Shown: piece by piece, positions 1 through 7,705 of the stretch
Numbering within the stretch: the stretch's first letter is position 1
Layout: each line of letters opens with the position of its first letter
Source of the DNA: an uncultured Bacilli bacterium
GTDB taxonomy: Bacteria; Bacillota_I; Bacilli_A; RF39; UBA660
NCBI GenBank assembly: GCA_944329205.1
Contig: CALVHY010000067.1
Coordinates: 1 to 38,520, forward strand
Reading direction: 5' to 3'
DNA: 38,520 nucleotides
Made by a program: the position numbers and the translations under genes
Notes under the pieces: generated by a model
What the model was told of the DNA's origin: nothing
Seen by the model: the letters and a program-made list of their open reading frames with translations, nothing else
The model's database searches: none

Positions 1-119
1 TTACTTATCTGATCTTGAGTAAGCCAAATGTTTTCATTTTCTAAGATAACTTCAACTTTAATATTGTCATCCGATTCATATATCAAAATTTTATTTTCTA
101 TTACACTATTATGTTCCAA
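1..119 (-). CDS. RhuM-family protein, N-terminal fragment (runs off the window)
   Basis: The frame opens with TTG at 119 and continues out of the window at position 1, giving about 39 codons. It is preceded by a near-perfect Shine-Dalgarno sequence (AGGAGGGTGATC, about 123-134). The peptide contains the block NIWLTQDQIS, which aligns with NDIWLTQDLIAELFG in the broken RhuM gene just upstream (262-936); both carry a similar ILIY/FLIY segment before it. In RhuM-type proteins this block starts a predicted DNA-binding helix-turn-helix. The gene therefore looks like a second, tandem copy. Only the start is visible, so integrity and function cannot be judged. Confidence 0.6.
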   Translation of the reverse strand, partial: MEHNSVIENKILIYESDDNIKVEVILENENIWLTQDQIS

Positions 120-133
120 TTTGATCACCCTCC

Positions 134-261
134 TCATATTATAACGGAAATAGCAATAGTAAAATCACTATTCTCTTTTTCATTACACAATTTAATATTA
201 ATATGCTTATTACTAATCTTCCCTTTAAAATAAAACAATTTTTCTATTTTATTATTTCGTG
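134..261 (-). other. Unassigned open tail between the two RhuM-type genes
   Basis: After the recognisable RhuM homology ends at about 262, a different minus-strand frame stays open to a TGA at 134-136, encoding an A/K/I/N-rich peptide ending FTIAISVII. It includes a possible internal ATG but no convincing ribosome-binding site. The peptide does not resemble the usual RhuM C-terminus. It may be what remains after a deletion joined the RhuM gene to another reading frame. The stop lies against the Shine-Dalgarno sequence of the next gene. Confidence 0.3.
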
Positions 262-936
262 TCATTTGGTACAACTTAGCCAATTGGTTAATCCCATATT
301 TTTTTCTGAATCTACTCGATTATATATGATTTCTGCTGCAGTATTTCCAGTTATTGCATAATGCAATTTTTTTGAACTGTTTTAAAAAATTCTTTTGTTA
401 TCTCTGAATCTTTATCATAATCAACACTACAAAGTTGAATATATATCTGTAATTTTTTGATAAAATCTTCTCTCACTTGAACGAATATTTCTAATTCTTT
501 CAAGAGTTTCTTCAAAATAATCTTCGCCAAATATATAATTAGGATTTTTTAATCTTTCATTATCCATAACTACACCCTTAATTATAAATTCTCTTAATAT
601 TTTAGTCGCCCAAATTCTAAAATTGGTTGCTTTTTTCGAATTCACTCTATATCCAACAGCAATAATCATATCAAGATTGTATATTTTGGGCTTTCTACCA
701 CTAGAACTTATGTCGGAAATTCCGACGGAAGTTTCTTCGCTTAATTCACCGCTATTTAATATATTATTAATATGTTCAGTAATTGTACTTCTTCCAACTC
801 CAAACAATTCTGCAATCAAATCTTGAGTAAGCCATATATCATTATTGATTAACATGACCCTAACTTTAACATCATGATCTGCATCTCTATAGATTAAAAA
901 ATCGTGATTTGTTACTTGTAAACTTTTATTGCTCAA
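262..936 (-). pseudogene. Frameshifted RhuM-family protein
   Basis: The gene starts at TTG (936), eight bases after AAAGGAG, and reads 169 codons with an HTH-like block (WLTQDLIAELFGVGRST) and the conserved IYNLDMIIAVGYRVNS and FYQKITDIYST segments before TAG at 427. Family homology then continues in the next frame from 428 (SVDYDKDSEITKEFFKTVQK, stop at 351). It shifts again at a run of seven T on the plus strand (367-373) into LHYAITGNTAAEIIY...EKNMGLTNW (366-262). Restoring one A in that run would give VQKKLHYAI, as expected for the family. The usual roughly 100 further C-terminal residues are not recognisable. RhuM proteins (named from Salmonella SPI-3) are often found in restriction or defence islands; their function is unknown. 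An assembly error could explain one shift but hardly both plus the lost tail. Confidence 0.75.
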
Positions 937-989
937 AGATTATTCTCCTTTCTATTATTTCATTTAAAATCATTTTTACTTTACACTTA

Positions 990-1430
990 TTAATTATTAC
1001 ACTTATATTTCATATAATATCTTGATTCTGTTTCCATAATAATTTGAAATCCCAATTTTTGATACAAAGAAATAGCCTGATAATTCAACTTATATACCCA
1101 TAAGTAAAGAGTAGAATACTTTTGTAATAATTGTTTTAAACAAGAAGTCCCAATTCCTTGATTCCGGTAATCTTCTTCCAAATATATTTCATCAATGAGC
1201 ATGCCATCATCCTTTTTAGTAACAATGAGACATCCTACCGTTTGTCCTTCTAGTAAAATCATTTGTGCCTGTTCTAATTCTGTTTTTATTTCCGCTTGAA
1301 CATAACCCTCAATCTTATCTTGCTCTTCTAATGTAGCACTATTTGCATACTCTAAAATATTAGCTAATTTATAACGTACTAAAATAGGGATATCTTCCCG
1401 GTAAGCCTTCCGCACTTCATACTTGATCAT
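990..1430 (-). CDS. GNAT-family N-acetyltransferase
   Basis: A 146-residue single-domain GNAT protein. The acetyl-CoA binding motif A is clear: strand MLIDEIYLEEDYRNQGIGTS, with the R/Q-x-x-G-x-G element as RNQGIG, followed by the helix SCLKQLLQK. A C-terminal NYQAISLYQKLGFQ segment is the usual motif B region. The substrate cannot be predicted; the length and architecture suit small-molecule or ribosomal-protein N-acetylation. The ATG at 1430 follows GAGG by five bases, and the gene begins 14 bp after the lepB stop, so the two probably share a transcript from the promoter at 1955-1983. Its C-terminal side borders the accessory RhuM region. Confidence 0.85.
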   Translation of the reverse strand: MIKYEVRKAYREDIPILVRYKLANILEYANSATLEEQDKIEGYVQAEIKTELEQAQMILLEGQTVGCLIVTKKDDGMLIDEIYLEEDYRNQGIGTSCLKQLLQKYSTLYLWVYKLNYQAISLYQKLGFQIIMETESRYYMKYKCNN

Positions 1431-1444
1431 ATTTGCCTCAAAAA

Positions 1445-1927
1445 TTATTCTACTTTTCCAATTTTACTAAAGGGATACATAATAAAATTCGTCGTTCCTT
1501 TAATTTCCCTTCGATTAATTTTTCCAAAAGCGCGACTATCTAGGGAAACTATACGATTATCACCCATGATAAAATACTCATCCTCACCTAGTATTGTCTC
1601 TTCAACACTATAGGTGTTTCCATAGCCATATTTATCTTCAATTGCTTCCCCGTTGATGTAAATTTTATTATTAGTAATTTTGATAGTCTCACCAGGCAAA
1701 CCAATAACTCTTTTGATTAGGTTGCTAGTATCGTCATCCAACTCGACAACAACAATATCAAAGCGATCAATTTTTCCAAGCTTATTTAAAAGCATAATCT
1801 CATTTCCTTCTAAAGTAGGATACATGCTTGTACCATTAACTTTTACCGGGGTAATAATAAACGTGCGCACAAATACAACAACAACAATAATGATTATATA
1901 AGGAATTAAACTTTTTAGCAATTTCAT
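1445..1927 (-). CDS. lepB: Type I signal peptidase
   Basis: A 160-residue membrane-bound peptidase that cleaves signal peptides from exported proteins on the outer face of the membrane. One N-terminal membrane segment spans about residues 7-27. The catalytic serine is Ser34 in the box GTSMYPTL, the general-base lysine is Lys72 in LIKRVIGLPGE, and the conserved GDNR...SLDSR box follows near the C-terminus. The short length is typical of Gram-positive SipS/LepB enzymes. It has a strong Shine-Dalgarno (TGGAGG) and its own promoter, separate from rplS by a terminator. A second, more divergent signal peptidase is encoded at 21291-21818. Neighbouring rplS resembles the rplS-lepB association seen in many Bacillota. 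Confidence 0.93.
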   Translation of the reverse strand: MKLLKSLIPYIIIIVVVVFVRTFIITPVKVNGTSMYPTLEGNEIMLLNKLGKIDRFDIVVVELDDDTSNLIKRVIGLPGETIKITNNKIYINGEAIEDKYGYGNTYSVEETILGEDEYFIMGDNRIVSLDSRAFGKINRREIKGTTNFIMYPFSKIGKVE

Positions 1928-1954
1928 TTTTTAGCCTCCATTAATATATAAAAT

Positions 1955-1983
1955 ATAGTAGCACTTTTTTCTTATTTCTTCAA
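1955..1983 (-). promoter_or_regulatory. Sigma-A-type promoter of lepB
   Basis: Minus-strand TTGAAG (1978-1983), a 17-bp spacer and TACTAT (1955-1960), lying between the rplS terminator and the lepB ribosome-binding site. Five of six bases match at -35 apart from the weaker last positions, and the spacing is optimal. Confidence 0.6.
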
Positions 1984-2048
1984 TCTTTTTCTTAAAGCAG
2001 GAAAACTTCATTTCTTTATGTTTTCATGTATATTTTAAATTAACATAG

Positions 2049-2074
2049 AAAAAAACTCATCTTTAAATGAGTTA
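2049..2074 (-). terminator. Intrinsic terminator of rplS
   Basis: On the minus strand a 7-bp stem AACTCAT / ATGAGTT is followed by an uninterrupted T run. The left arm begins inside the rplS stop codon. An almost identical hairpin follows the NrnA-like gene at 10833-10860. Confidence 0.85.
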
Positions 2075-2431
2075 TTCGCCTTTAGCATTAACGTTTCTTT
2101 CTTTAACACGATATTCTTTACGCATACCTTTAATAAAGTTAAGTTTAGCACGTCTAACTAAGCCTTTTCTTACAACGACAATTTTGTCAATAGTAGGTGC
2201 ATTAACAGGAAAGATCCGGGTTACACCAATACCACCAGATTTTTTTCTTACGGAAAAAGTCTCGGATACACCGCTTCCTTTTTTGGCTACTACTAAGCCT
2301 TCAAAAGCTTGAATTCTTTCTTTCTTTCCTTCTTTAACCCATACATCAACACGTACAGTGTCGCCAACACGAAATTCAGGAATATCATTCCTCATATGAC
2401 TTTTATTAATCTTATCAACTAAATTAGCCAT
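2072..2431 (-). CDS. rplS: 50S ribosomal protein L19
   Basis: A 119-residue basic protein of normal L19 length. L19 sits at the interface of the 30S and 50S subunits. Recognisable family segments are FRVGDTVRVDVWVKEGKKER near residue 20-40, RIQAFEGLVVAKKGSG, the SGGIGVTRIFPVNAPTID stretch and the C-terminal VRRAKLNFIKG. The start ATG at 2431 is preceded by GAGAGGATG. In many Bacillota rplS follows rimM-trmD; here it instead lies downstream of greA with its own promoter and terminator, so it appears monocistronic. Confidence 0.97.
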   Translation of the reverse strand: MANLVDKINKSHMRNDIPEFRVGDTVRVDVWVKEGKKERIQAFEGLVVAKKGSGVSETFSVRKKSGGIGVTRIFPVNAPTIDKIVVVRKGLVRRAKLNFIKGMRKEYRVKERNVNAKGE

Positions 2432-2519
2432 ACATACACATCCTCTCTATTTTATTTAACCTATAATCATAACTTTATTGTCATATTGTCAGCGGATTAT
2501 ATTTTCTTGGGTCTTGATA

Positions 2520-2548
2520 ATTATAACATATAATAAGTAAAAAAACAA
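2520..2548 (-). promoter_or_regulatory. Promoter of rplS
   Basis: Minus-strand TTGTTT (2543-2548), a 17-bp spacer ending in TGT (extended -10) and TATAAT (2520-2525). The -35 starts directly at the greA stop codon. This leaves a leader of about 80 nt before rplS; I could not identify a conserved L19 leader structure in it. A second TATAAT-like hexamer nearer the gene lacks a -35. Confidence 0.55.
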
Positions 2549-3016
2549 TTAATTAACACTTTTTAACGTTACTTCATAAGCCCCGTTTGGACTTTCAACA
2601 GAAACTTTTTCACCAGCTTTATGGCCAATGACAGCTTTACCAATTGGGGATTCATTAGAAATTTTATTATTAAACGGATCCGCTTCTAGTGAACCTACAA
2701 TTTTATATTCTTCATCATCACCAGGTTCATATTCTATAACGATGGTGGAACCAACATTGGCAATGTTTTTATCTTTGTTATCGATAATTTCACAATGCTC
2801 TAGTTTGTACTCTAATTCTTTGATACGGCTTTCTAATTGAGCTTGTTCATTTCGAGCGGCATCATAATCAGCATTTTCTGATAGATCACCTAGGGAACGA
2901 GCATATTTTAAAGCATTAATTACCTCTGGTCTTTTATTTAATTTTAAATCATTTAATTCTTGTTCTAATTCTAAATATCCTTCGGGGGTAAGCACAACTA
3001 CGTTTTCGTTTTTCAA
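2549..3016 (-). CDS. greA: Transcription elongation factor GreA
   Basis: A 155-residue GreA that rescues backtracked RNA polymerase by stimulating transcript cleavage. The N-terminal antiparallel coiled coil (to about residue 75) carries the tip motif GDLSENADYDAA with the acidic residues Asp44 and Glu47 that coordinate the catalytic metal. The C-terminal FKBP-like domain includes the SPIGKAVIGHKAGE signature. The start is a TTG codon at 3016, placed about seven bases after GAGGTG; no better start is available. It is the last gene of the ruvX-to-greA operon, as in B. subtilis, where a udk gene lies between trhP2 and greA that is absent here. Confidence 0.96.
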   Translation of the reverse strand: MKNENVVVLTPEGYLELEQELNDLKLNKRPEVINALKYARSLGDLSENADYDAARNEQAQLESRIKELEYKLEHCEIIDNKDKNIANVGSTIVIEYEPGDDEEYKIVGSLEADPFNNKISNESPIGKAVIGHKAGEKVSVESPNGAYEVTLKSVN

Positions 3017-3052
3017 ATTCCTTCACCTCACTTTTGCGTCTACAAAAGAATA

Positions 3053-4240
3053 CTACAAATAATCATTTTTGTCAAATACTTTTAGTCGCATCATCGCATT
3101 TAAATTGATTTTAAAATCAACTTCTAAATAGACAAGCATTCTTGGATGTCTAGCTACATTAATTTCGTGCATGGATTCATCATACATTTTATTTATTTTT
3201 ATGGTTATTGGTTCCATATCAGGGCCAAAAAATTCGACCATATCCCCAACTTTAAAAAGATTGCGTTCCTCAATTAAAACTAAATGATCCTGGTATTCTT
3301 TGACAATGCCTAGAAAATCTTGATTAGACACTTCTTCGCGCCCTAAATAATACTGCTCTTCATGAGTAGGTAATTTATGATAAAATTGAGGGACCGATTC
3401 ACGGTTGGCACAACGATTAATTATATCGTTAGAATATAGTATGTCCTTTTTGGTTAAAGTATTACTTTTAATTTTGTTTAATAAGCGTCGATATTCATAT
3501 ATTATGGTAGCAATGTAATATACCGAACGCATCCTTCCTTCAACTTTGAAAGAATTAACACCAATATCGATCATGTCTTGTAAATAAATTGCCATATTTA
3601 AATCTTTTGGAGTCATACTAAATATTTCTTTTTCCTGATTTATATTAAAAGCCCAACGACATATTTGAGCACATCCGCCCCGATTTGAGTCTCTATTGGT
3701 TGTTACGTTAGATAAAACACATTTGCCACTAAAACTGGTACACATAGCGCCTTGAATAAAGCACTCTAAATCAAGTCCTGTTTTTTGTTTGATAAGCAAT
3801 ATGTCCTCGCGGCTAGCTTCTCTTGCTAAGACGATGCGTTTTACTCCTAAATTTTTATAATATAAAGCAGCTTCGTAATTTAAAATGCTCGCTTGCGTAG
3901 AAAGATGAATTTCCACGGGAATATTATTTTCTTTAATCGTTTTAATAACTACTATATCACTAGCAATAATAGCATCGACACCTATTTGGGCAAGACTAAA
4001 TAAATAGTTTTTTAATCCAACTAAATCTTGGTTGTGAAAAATAATATTTACCGTAACATAAACTTTTTTGTTTAGATTATGAGCGAATACGACGGCTTCT
4101 TTTAACTCTTCTTGGCTAAAATTTATGGCATTAGCCCGTAAGGAATATTCATATCCGCCGATATATACAGCATCAGCACCATAAAGATAAGCTATTTTAA
4201 GTCGCTCCAAGTTTCCGGCGGGAGCAAGTAATTCTATCAC
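3053..4240 (-). CDS. trhP2: U32-family tRNA uridine hydroxylase subunit TrhP2 (YrrO-like)
   Basis: A 395-residue peptidase-U32 family protein. The family signature is complete: ECFIQGAMCTSFSGKCVLS with its two cysteines, followed by NRGGCAQICRW with two more, giving four cysteines that can bind an iron-sulfur cluster in this family. The N-terminal TIM-barrel part starts ELLAPAGNLERLK and includes EIHLSTQAS. In B. subtilis TrhP1/TrhP2 hydroxylate U34 of several tRNAs to 5-hydroxyuridine using prephenate. Position directly after the shorter U32 gene and trmR supports this over a collagenase-like annotation. The gene starts 3 bp after the preceding stop, so translation is coupled. Confidence 0.88.
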   Translation of the reverse strand: MIELLAPAGNLERLKIAYLYGADAVYIGGYEYSLRANAINFSQEELKEAVVFAHNLNKKVYVTVNIIFHNQDLVGLKNYLFSLAQIGVDAIIASDIVVIKTIKENNIPVEIHLSTQASILNYEAALYYKNLGVKRIVLAREASREDILLIKQKTGLDLECFIQGAMCTSFSGKCVLSNVTTNRDSNRGGCAQICRWAFNINQEKEIFSMTPKDLNMAIYLQDMIDIGVNSFKVEGRMRSVYYIATIIYEYRRLLNKIKSNTLTKKDILYSNDIINRCANRESVPQFYHKLPTHEEQYYLGREEVSNQDFLGIVKEYQDHLVLIEERNLFKVGDMVEFFGPDMEPITIKINKMYDESMHEINVARHPRMLVYLEVDFKINLNAMMRLKVFDKNDYL

Positions 4241-4242
4241 TT

Positions 4243-5037
4243 TTATCTCTCCTTTATTCTAACAATAGTTTCCTCTTCGCTTAAATAAGTATAAGGATAA
4301 TCGGTTTGGGGGTTAATTTGGCCATGAAGAATCGCCAGTATTTGTTCATCGCTTAGAAAAAGAGTATTTATTAAATGATACTTTATATTTGCTTCATTAA
4401 GATATGATAACCCATTAAAAGGTAAAGCCGTGTAAATAACCGTTCCATATTCGTTTTCAAGTATTTTAAAATGCTCTTTTAAATCATTAGTAAGATCACT
4501 AATTAAAGGGACATTTTTTTGAAAATAGGCATTATAATTAGTTATTAATAAGCGCCTAGAATACATTATATTTACATGGCCAAAAGTGTATACAACAAGA
4601 GGCTTTTTGGATGCGCGAAGAATTTCTTTTGTTTCCCTAATTGTAATATCCGGGCTTATAACTACACTATCTACATCATCTAAATAGGCATTTATACTTT
4701 CAAAGTTACAATTTAGATGGTTTGAAAAAAGAATAGTTTTTAAATTATTCGATGTAGTTTTTAAGACTTGTAAGATGCCTATATCATCAAAGACGATTCC
4801 TTCAATGTTCGCAGGAAGAGTTTTAAGTAGTTTTTTAAAATGAGCAATACCTTCATTATCAAGGAGGCGATTAAGATAAAGGTAGGCATGCTCTGCTTTA
4901 ATTTCCTTTAAAGAAAATGGGTGCGGAAAACCAACAGTAAAGTCTTTAAGGGGAAAAAGGAAAGTAATATTACTTTCTTCTTTTAGTTTAGATATGATCG
5001 TTTTGGTTGTAACTAATAACAAATAATTATTTTTCAT
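4243..5037 (-). CDS. trhP1: Short U32-like tRNA hydroxylation protein TrhP1 (YrrN-like)
   Basis: A 264-residue protein lacking the U32 cysteine signature but in the right place and size range to be the partner TrhP1 (YrrN). The weak family resemblance lies in a barrel-like run: NIEGIVFDDIGILQVLK, KTILFSNHLNCNF, VDSVVISPDIT and PLVVYTFGHVNIMYSRR, the last matching the usual region before the cysteine cluster. Function is inferred mostly from context: it overlaps trmR by 11 bp and is followed after 2 bp by trhP2, exactly the B. subtilis order. Together they should make ho5U34, which TrmR then methylates. Confidence 0.75.
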   Translation of the reverse strand: MKNNYLLLVTTKTIISKLKEESNITFLFPLKDFTVGFPHPFSLKEIKAEHAYLYLNRLLDNEGIAHFKKLLKTLPANIEGIVFDDIGILQVLKTTSNNLKTILFSNHLNCNFESINAYLDDVDSVVISPDITIRETKEILRASKKPLVVYTFGHVNIMYSRRLLITNYNAYFQKNVPLISDLTNDLKEHFKILENEYGTVIYTALPFNGLSYLNEANIKYHLINTLFLSDEQILAILHGQINPQTDYPYTYLSEEETIVRIKER

Positions 5038-5629
5038 CTTTTTTTACACTTACCGAAAGGCCGTCACCAACATCATAAAAATTGGTTTCAAACTCTTCAT
5101 TGTTTTCTAAAAACGTAATATAATTTTCAATTTTTTCGACTAAACCCCGTAAATTTTTTGATTCTATTTCCTGTGATTTGCCAACATGACCATGAAATTT
5201 TAAATTATCAGTGATAATATAACCACCATCCTTTAAGAAATATTTAAATTTTTCAAAAAACTTAATATATTGACCTTTGGCGGCATCAATAAAAATCATA
5301 TCATATTTAACACCAGTTAGATTTACATCTAAAGCATCTTGAAAAACGACATTTATTTTCTTTTCAAAACCACATTTTTTAACATTTTTTAAACACTCCA
5401 TGTAACGAGACTCATCTCTTTCGATCGTGGTTACAGTAACTTCCTCACCAACACTAGCCATAAGAATAGTCGAATAGCCAATGGCACTGCCTATTTCCAA
5501 TATGTTTTTAATGTTTTTTTCTTTAATAAAACGCATAATAAATTTAATTGACTCTTTTTCAATTATAGGAATATTCTTAAGGGAGGCATATTCCTCCATT
5601 TCAATTATAAGTTGTTTCAAAAAAATCAC
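5027..5629 (-). CDS. trmR: tRNA 5-hydroxyuridine methyltransferase (O-methyltransferase family)
   Basis: A 200-residue class I SAM-dependent methyltransferase. Motif I is ILEIGSAIGYSTI (about residues 43-55), the acidic ribose-binding residue is in TIERDES, and the catalytic/metal region contains FIDAAKGQY and the ITDNL stretch, as in COMT-like O-methyltransferases. In B. subtilis the YrrM protein converts ho5U34 to mo5U34 in tRNA. The tight coupling to the two TrhP-type genes supports that role rather than a caffeoyl-CoA-type substrate. It starts 7 bp after the mltG stop. Confidence 0.88.
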   Translation of the reverse strand: MIFLKQLIIEMEEYASLKNIPIIEKESIKFIMRFIKEKNIKNILEIGSAIGYSTILMASVGEEVTVTTIERDESRYMECLKNVKKCGFEKKINVVFQDALDVNLTGVKYDMIFIDAAKGQYIKFFEKFKYFLKDGGYIITDNLKFHGHVGKSQEIESKNLRGLVEKIENYITFLENNEEFETNFYDVGDGLSVSVKKDEK

Positions 5630-5636
5630 CTCTTAA

Positions 5637-6707
5637 TTAATTATATTCATACCACAAACCATTGTCTTTTAACTGCTGGGAAACAGCTTCGTGTTCGGCA
5701 TTGGTTCTAGTAAAGTAAGTTTTGCCGTTTTTATCAGCGACAAAGAAATAATAATCGTGCTCCTCAGGATTAATTACCGCTTCAATTGACTCCTTACTTG
5801 GAGAGCAGATTGGACCTACAGGGAGACGTCCTGCCATAGCAGCCGGTCTAGTGTTATAAGCATTGACATCATTAATTTCACTCCAATATAAATCTCTGTC
5901 AGTAAAATCAATTTTCGCGGCATAATAAGTTGTAGCATCACTGCCAAGACTCCAGCCGGACTCTAAACGATTGTAAAAGACCCCGGCAACGCCAGCCCGA
6001 TCTGTACTGGTTGCCCCTTCTACTTCGACAATACTAGCAAGGGTTAAAAGCTCATGGATACTATAGTTGCTGGCTGCTATTTCTTCTTCATATTCATTTA
6101 AAACTTCAGCCATACCATCAAGCAATTTTTCAATAATATCTTGAGGAGTACTATTTTGATAAAATTCATAAGTACTGGCAAATAAGTAGCCTTCTAAAGG
6201 ATAATATATTTCTGGATTTAAGATGTCTTCAGATAAAAACCAGTAAGTGGAAATTAGCTCTTCAAGATAAGTAGGATCAGCTAGAAGATTTATAATTTCT
6301 TCTTGAGTAGTATTAGTCGAACTAGCAATAACCTCAGCATAGTCTTTTAATCTTTTTCCTTCAATAAATGTCAAACTATAAGTATTAGTATCCGTTTTAA
6401 TATCTCCGGCATCAAACTTATTTAAAATTTCTTTTAAACTCATGTTGGGACTTAATTCGTAAATTCCCGCTTGTAAATTAAGACCTTGGTGAAGACCTGT
6501 ATAGATGTAAGCCGCAATTTTACTTTTTATTAAGCCAGCATCATCTAAAGCATCTATAATATCTATTTTGCTTTCACCACTAGATACGGTAAAAGTAATT
6601 TTGTCTGTTTCGTTTGATACTTTGGATATCCCATAAAAATATAGAGAGATTAAAAGAATAACGATTACCAAAAGAACCCCGATAATGATAATTAACTTCT
6701 TTTTCAT
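5637..6707 (-). CDS. mltG: Endolytic murein transglycosylase MltG
   Basis: A 356-residue YceG/MltG protein that cuts nascent peptidoglycan strands at the membrane and sets glycan length. A membrane anchor spans about residues 4-27. A LysM-like region follows (SGESKIDIIDALDDAGLIK), then the catalytic domain with LASIVEVEG (the first glutamate of this box aligns with the catalytic Glu218 of E. coli), VAGVFYNRL, LGSDATTYYA, YNTRPAAMAGRLPVGPICSP and the terminal DYYFFVADKNGKTYFTRT, all strong family markers. It sits between the DUF1292 gene and trmR, as in B. subtilis (yrrL). Confidence 0.95.
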   Translation of the reverse strand: MKKKLIIIIGVLLVIVILLISLYFYGISKVSNETDKITFTVSSGESKIDIIDALDDAGLIKSKIAAYIYTGLHQGLNLQAGIYELSPNMSLKEILNKFDAGDIKTDTNTYSLTFIEGKRLKDYAEVIASSTNTTQEEIINLLADPTYLEELISTYWFLSEDILNPEIYYPLEGYLFASTYEFYQNSTPQDIIEKLLDGMAEVLNEYEEEIAASNYSIHELLTLASIVEVEGATSTDRAGVAGVFYNRLESGWSLGSDATTYYAAKIDFTDRDLYWSEINDVNAYNTRPAAMAGRLPVGPICSPSKESIEAVINPEEHDYYFFVADKNGKTYFTRTNAEHEAVSQQLKDNGLWYEYN

Positions 6708-6716
6708 AATTCACCT

Positions 6717-6989
6717 TTATTCATCAGCATCTTCAATACTTGCAAGTAAGTTTTCAATTAAATTCCATTCTTCGCTACTTTCAATGTCTTTTAACTCTAA
6801 AGTATGGCCATCTTTGTTATAAGTGGCGGCATAGGTAATAATACTGCCAGTTTCATCTTTAGTATTATCGGTAAAAACGATGTAACTTTTCTTTGTTTCA
6901 TCAGAATCAAAAGTAAATAGAATTTCGTACTCGATTGTTTTGCCACTTTTATCAGTTACTGTAAAGTAACGATTATTTTCTTCATTCAT
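6717..6989 (-). CDS. yrzB: DUF1292 protein (YrzB-like)
   Basis: A 90-residue acidic protein of the DUF1292 family, function unknown. Visible family features are the FTVTDKSGKTIEYEILFTF opening, the SYIVFTDN segment, ITYAATYNK and the C-terminal WNLIENLLASIED helix. It overlaps the end of ruvX by 8 bp and precedes mltG by 9 bp, the invariant arrangement of this small gene in Bacilli. No transmembrane segment or catalytic motif is visible. Confidence 0.88.
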   Translation of the reverse strand: MNEENNRYFTVTDKSGKTIEYEILFTFDSDETKKSYIVFTDNTKDETGSIITYAATYNKDGHTLELKDIESSEEWNLIENLLASIEDADE

Positions 6990-7407
6990 TTTTTTCCTCC
7001 ATTTTAATAAAAGTTTCTAAGATTAAGACAGCCGCCACCCCATCAATTACACTTTTGCGCCTTTTTCTACTAATATTTGCCTCTAGTAATATATTTTCGG
7101 CCATTACTGTAGTTAACCTTTCATCGACTAAAATAATAGGAATATCAGTAATATTTTCTAACATTTCTTTAAATTTTAAACTTCTTGCGCTTGCAAATCC
7201 TTCTGTACCATCCATGTTTTTCGGAAACCCTAATGCTATTTTAGCAATAGTATATTCAGCTAAAATGCTTTGTAGCTTATTTAAAGCAAGATTATAATCT
7301 TCTTTGGGAAAACGGATTACAGTTAAGGGCCTTGCAATTAAACCGGTAGTATCCGTAATTGCTACACCTAAAGTTTTTGTTCCTAAATCCAAACCTAAAT
7401 AGCGCAT
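6982..7407 (-). CDS. ruvX: Putative pre-16S rRNA nuclease / RuvX (YqgF family)
   Basis: A YqgF-type RNase H-fold protein of about 141 residues. The first strand MRYLGLDLGTKTLGVAITD carries the conserved aspartate; the later VDERLTTVMAE and DGVAAVLILETF blocks hold the remaining acidic residues. The family matures the 5' end of 16S rRNA. The frame opens at GTG 7425, but the ATG at 7407 is preferred: it lies seven bases after AGG of AGGTGAT and starts exactly at the family N-terminus. It is the first gene of the operon that runs to greA, driven by the promoter at 7433-7461. Confidence 0.93.
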   Translation of the reverse strand: MRYLGLDLGTKTLGVAITDTTGLIARPLTVIRFPKEDYNLALNKLQSILAEYTIAKIALGFPKNMDGTEGFASARSLKFKEMLENITDIPIILVDERLTTVMAENILLEANISRKRRKSVIDGVAAVLILETFIKMEEKNE

Positions 7408-7432
7408 TTCATCACCTACAAGCACACGTTAT

Positions 7433-7461
7433 ATTCTAACAGATTTTCCTAAAAAAGACAA
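7433..7461 (-). promoter_or_regulatory. Promoter of the ruvX-to-greA operon
   Basis: Minus-strand TTGTCT (7456-7461), a 17-bp spacer and TAGAAT (7433-7438) preceded by TGT, an extended -10. It lies in the short gap between the 77-codon gene and ruvX, so the operon need not depend on transcription from further upstream. Confidence 0.6.
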
Positions 7462-7470
7462 TACTTACCA

Positions 7471-7704
7471 TCAATTTCCAGTTTGACAAGAACCACGCCA
7501 TACTACAACAGTATCACCATTTTCATCTACATCATAAGCATAACAAAGACTGGCATCTTCATTACATACAGCTTCCCTACAGTATTCACTATTATAATTC
7601 TCCATATTATTATTTGGTCTAAATAAAATAAGCAATATAATTTCTAATACTACTAAAACAATCATGACAATAAAAAATAATTGAAGACTAATTTCTTTTT
7701 TCAT
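7471..7704 (-). CDS. Small membrane protein with extracytoplasmic cysteines
   Basis: A 77-residue protein that I do not recognise. Residues about 7-28 form one strongly hydrophobic segment after a short MKKEISLQ N-terminus. The remaining roughly 48 residues are polar and hold four cysteines (two in YCREAVC, one in SLCYAYD, one in GSCQ), which could form two disulfides outside the cell. The start ATG is one base after the stop of the 38-codon gene, with GGTGGTGG as ribosome-binding site, so the two are co-translated. Both lie downstream of the structured repeat RNA at 7857-8019. Function is unknown. Confidence 0.6.
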   Translation of the reverse strand: MKKEISLQLFFIVMIVLVVLEIILLILFRPNNNMENYNSEYCREAVCNEDASLCYAYDVDENGDTVVVWRGSCQTGN

Positions 7705-7705
7705 T

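Noticed and set aside
427-936. A complete short RhuM-like protein of 169 residues
   Set aside because: Family homology continues in other frames after the stop, so this is the first part of a broken gene.
2067-2312. Plus-strand open frames across the window (for example here, 14402-14854 and 34086-34463)
   Set aside because: All lie opposite strongly conserved minus-strand genes, have no proper ribosome-binding sites and give no recognisable proteins.
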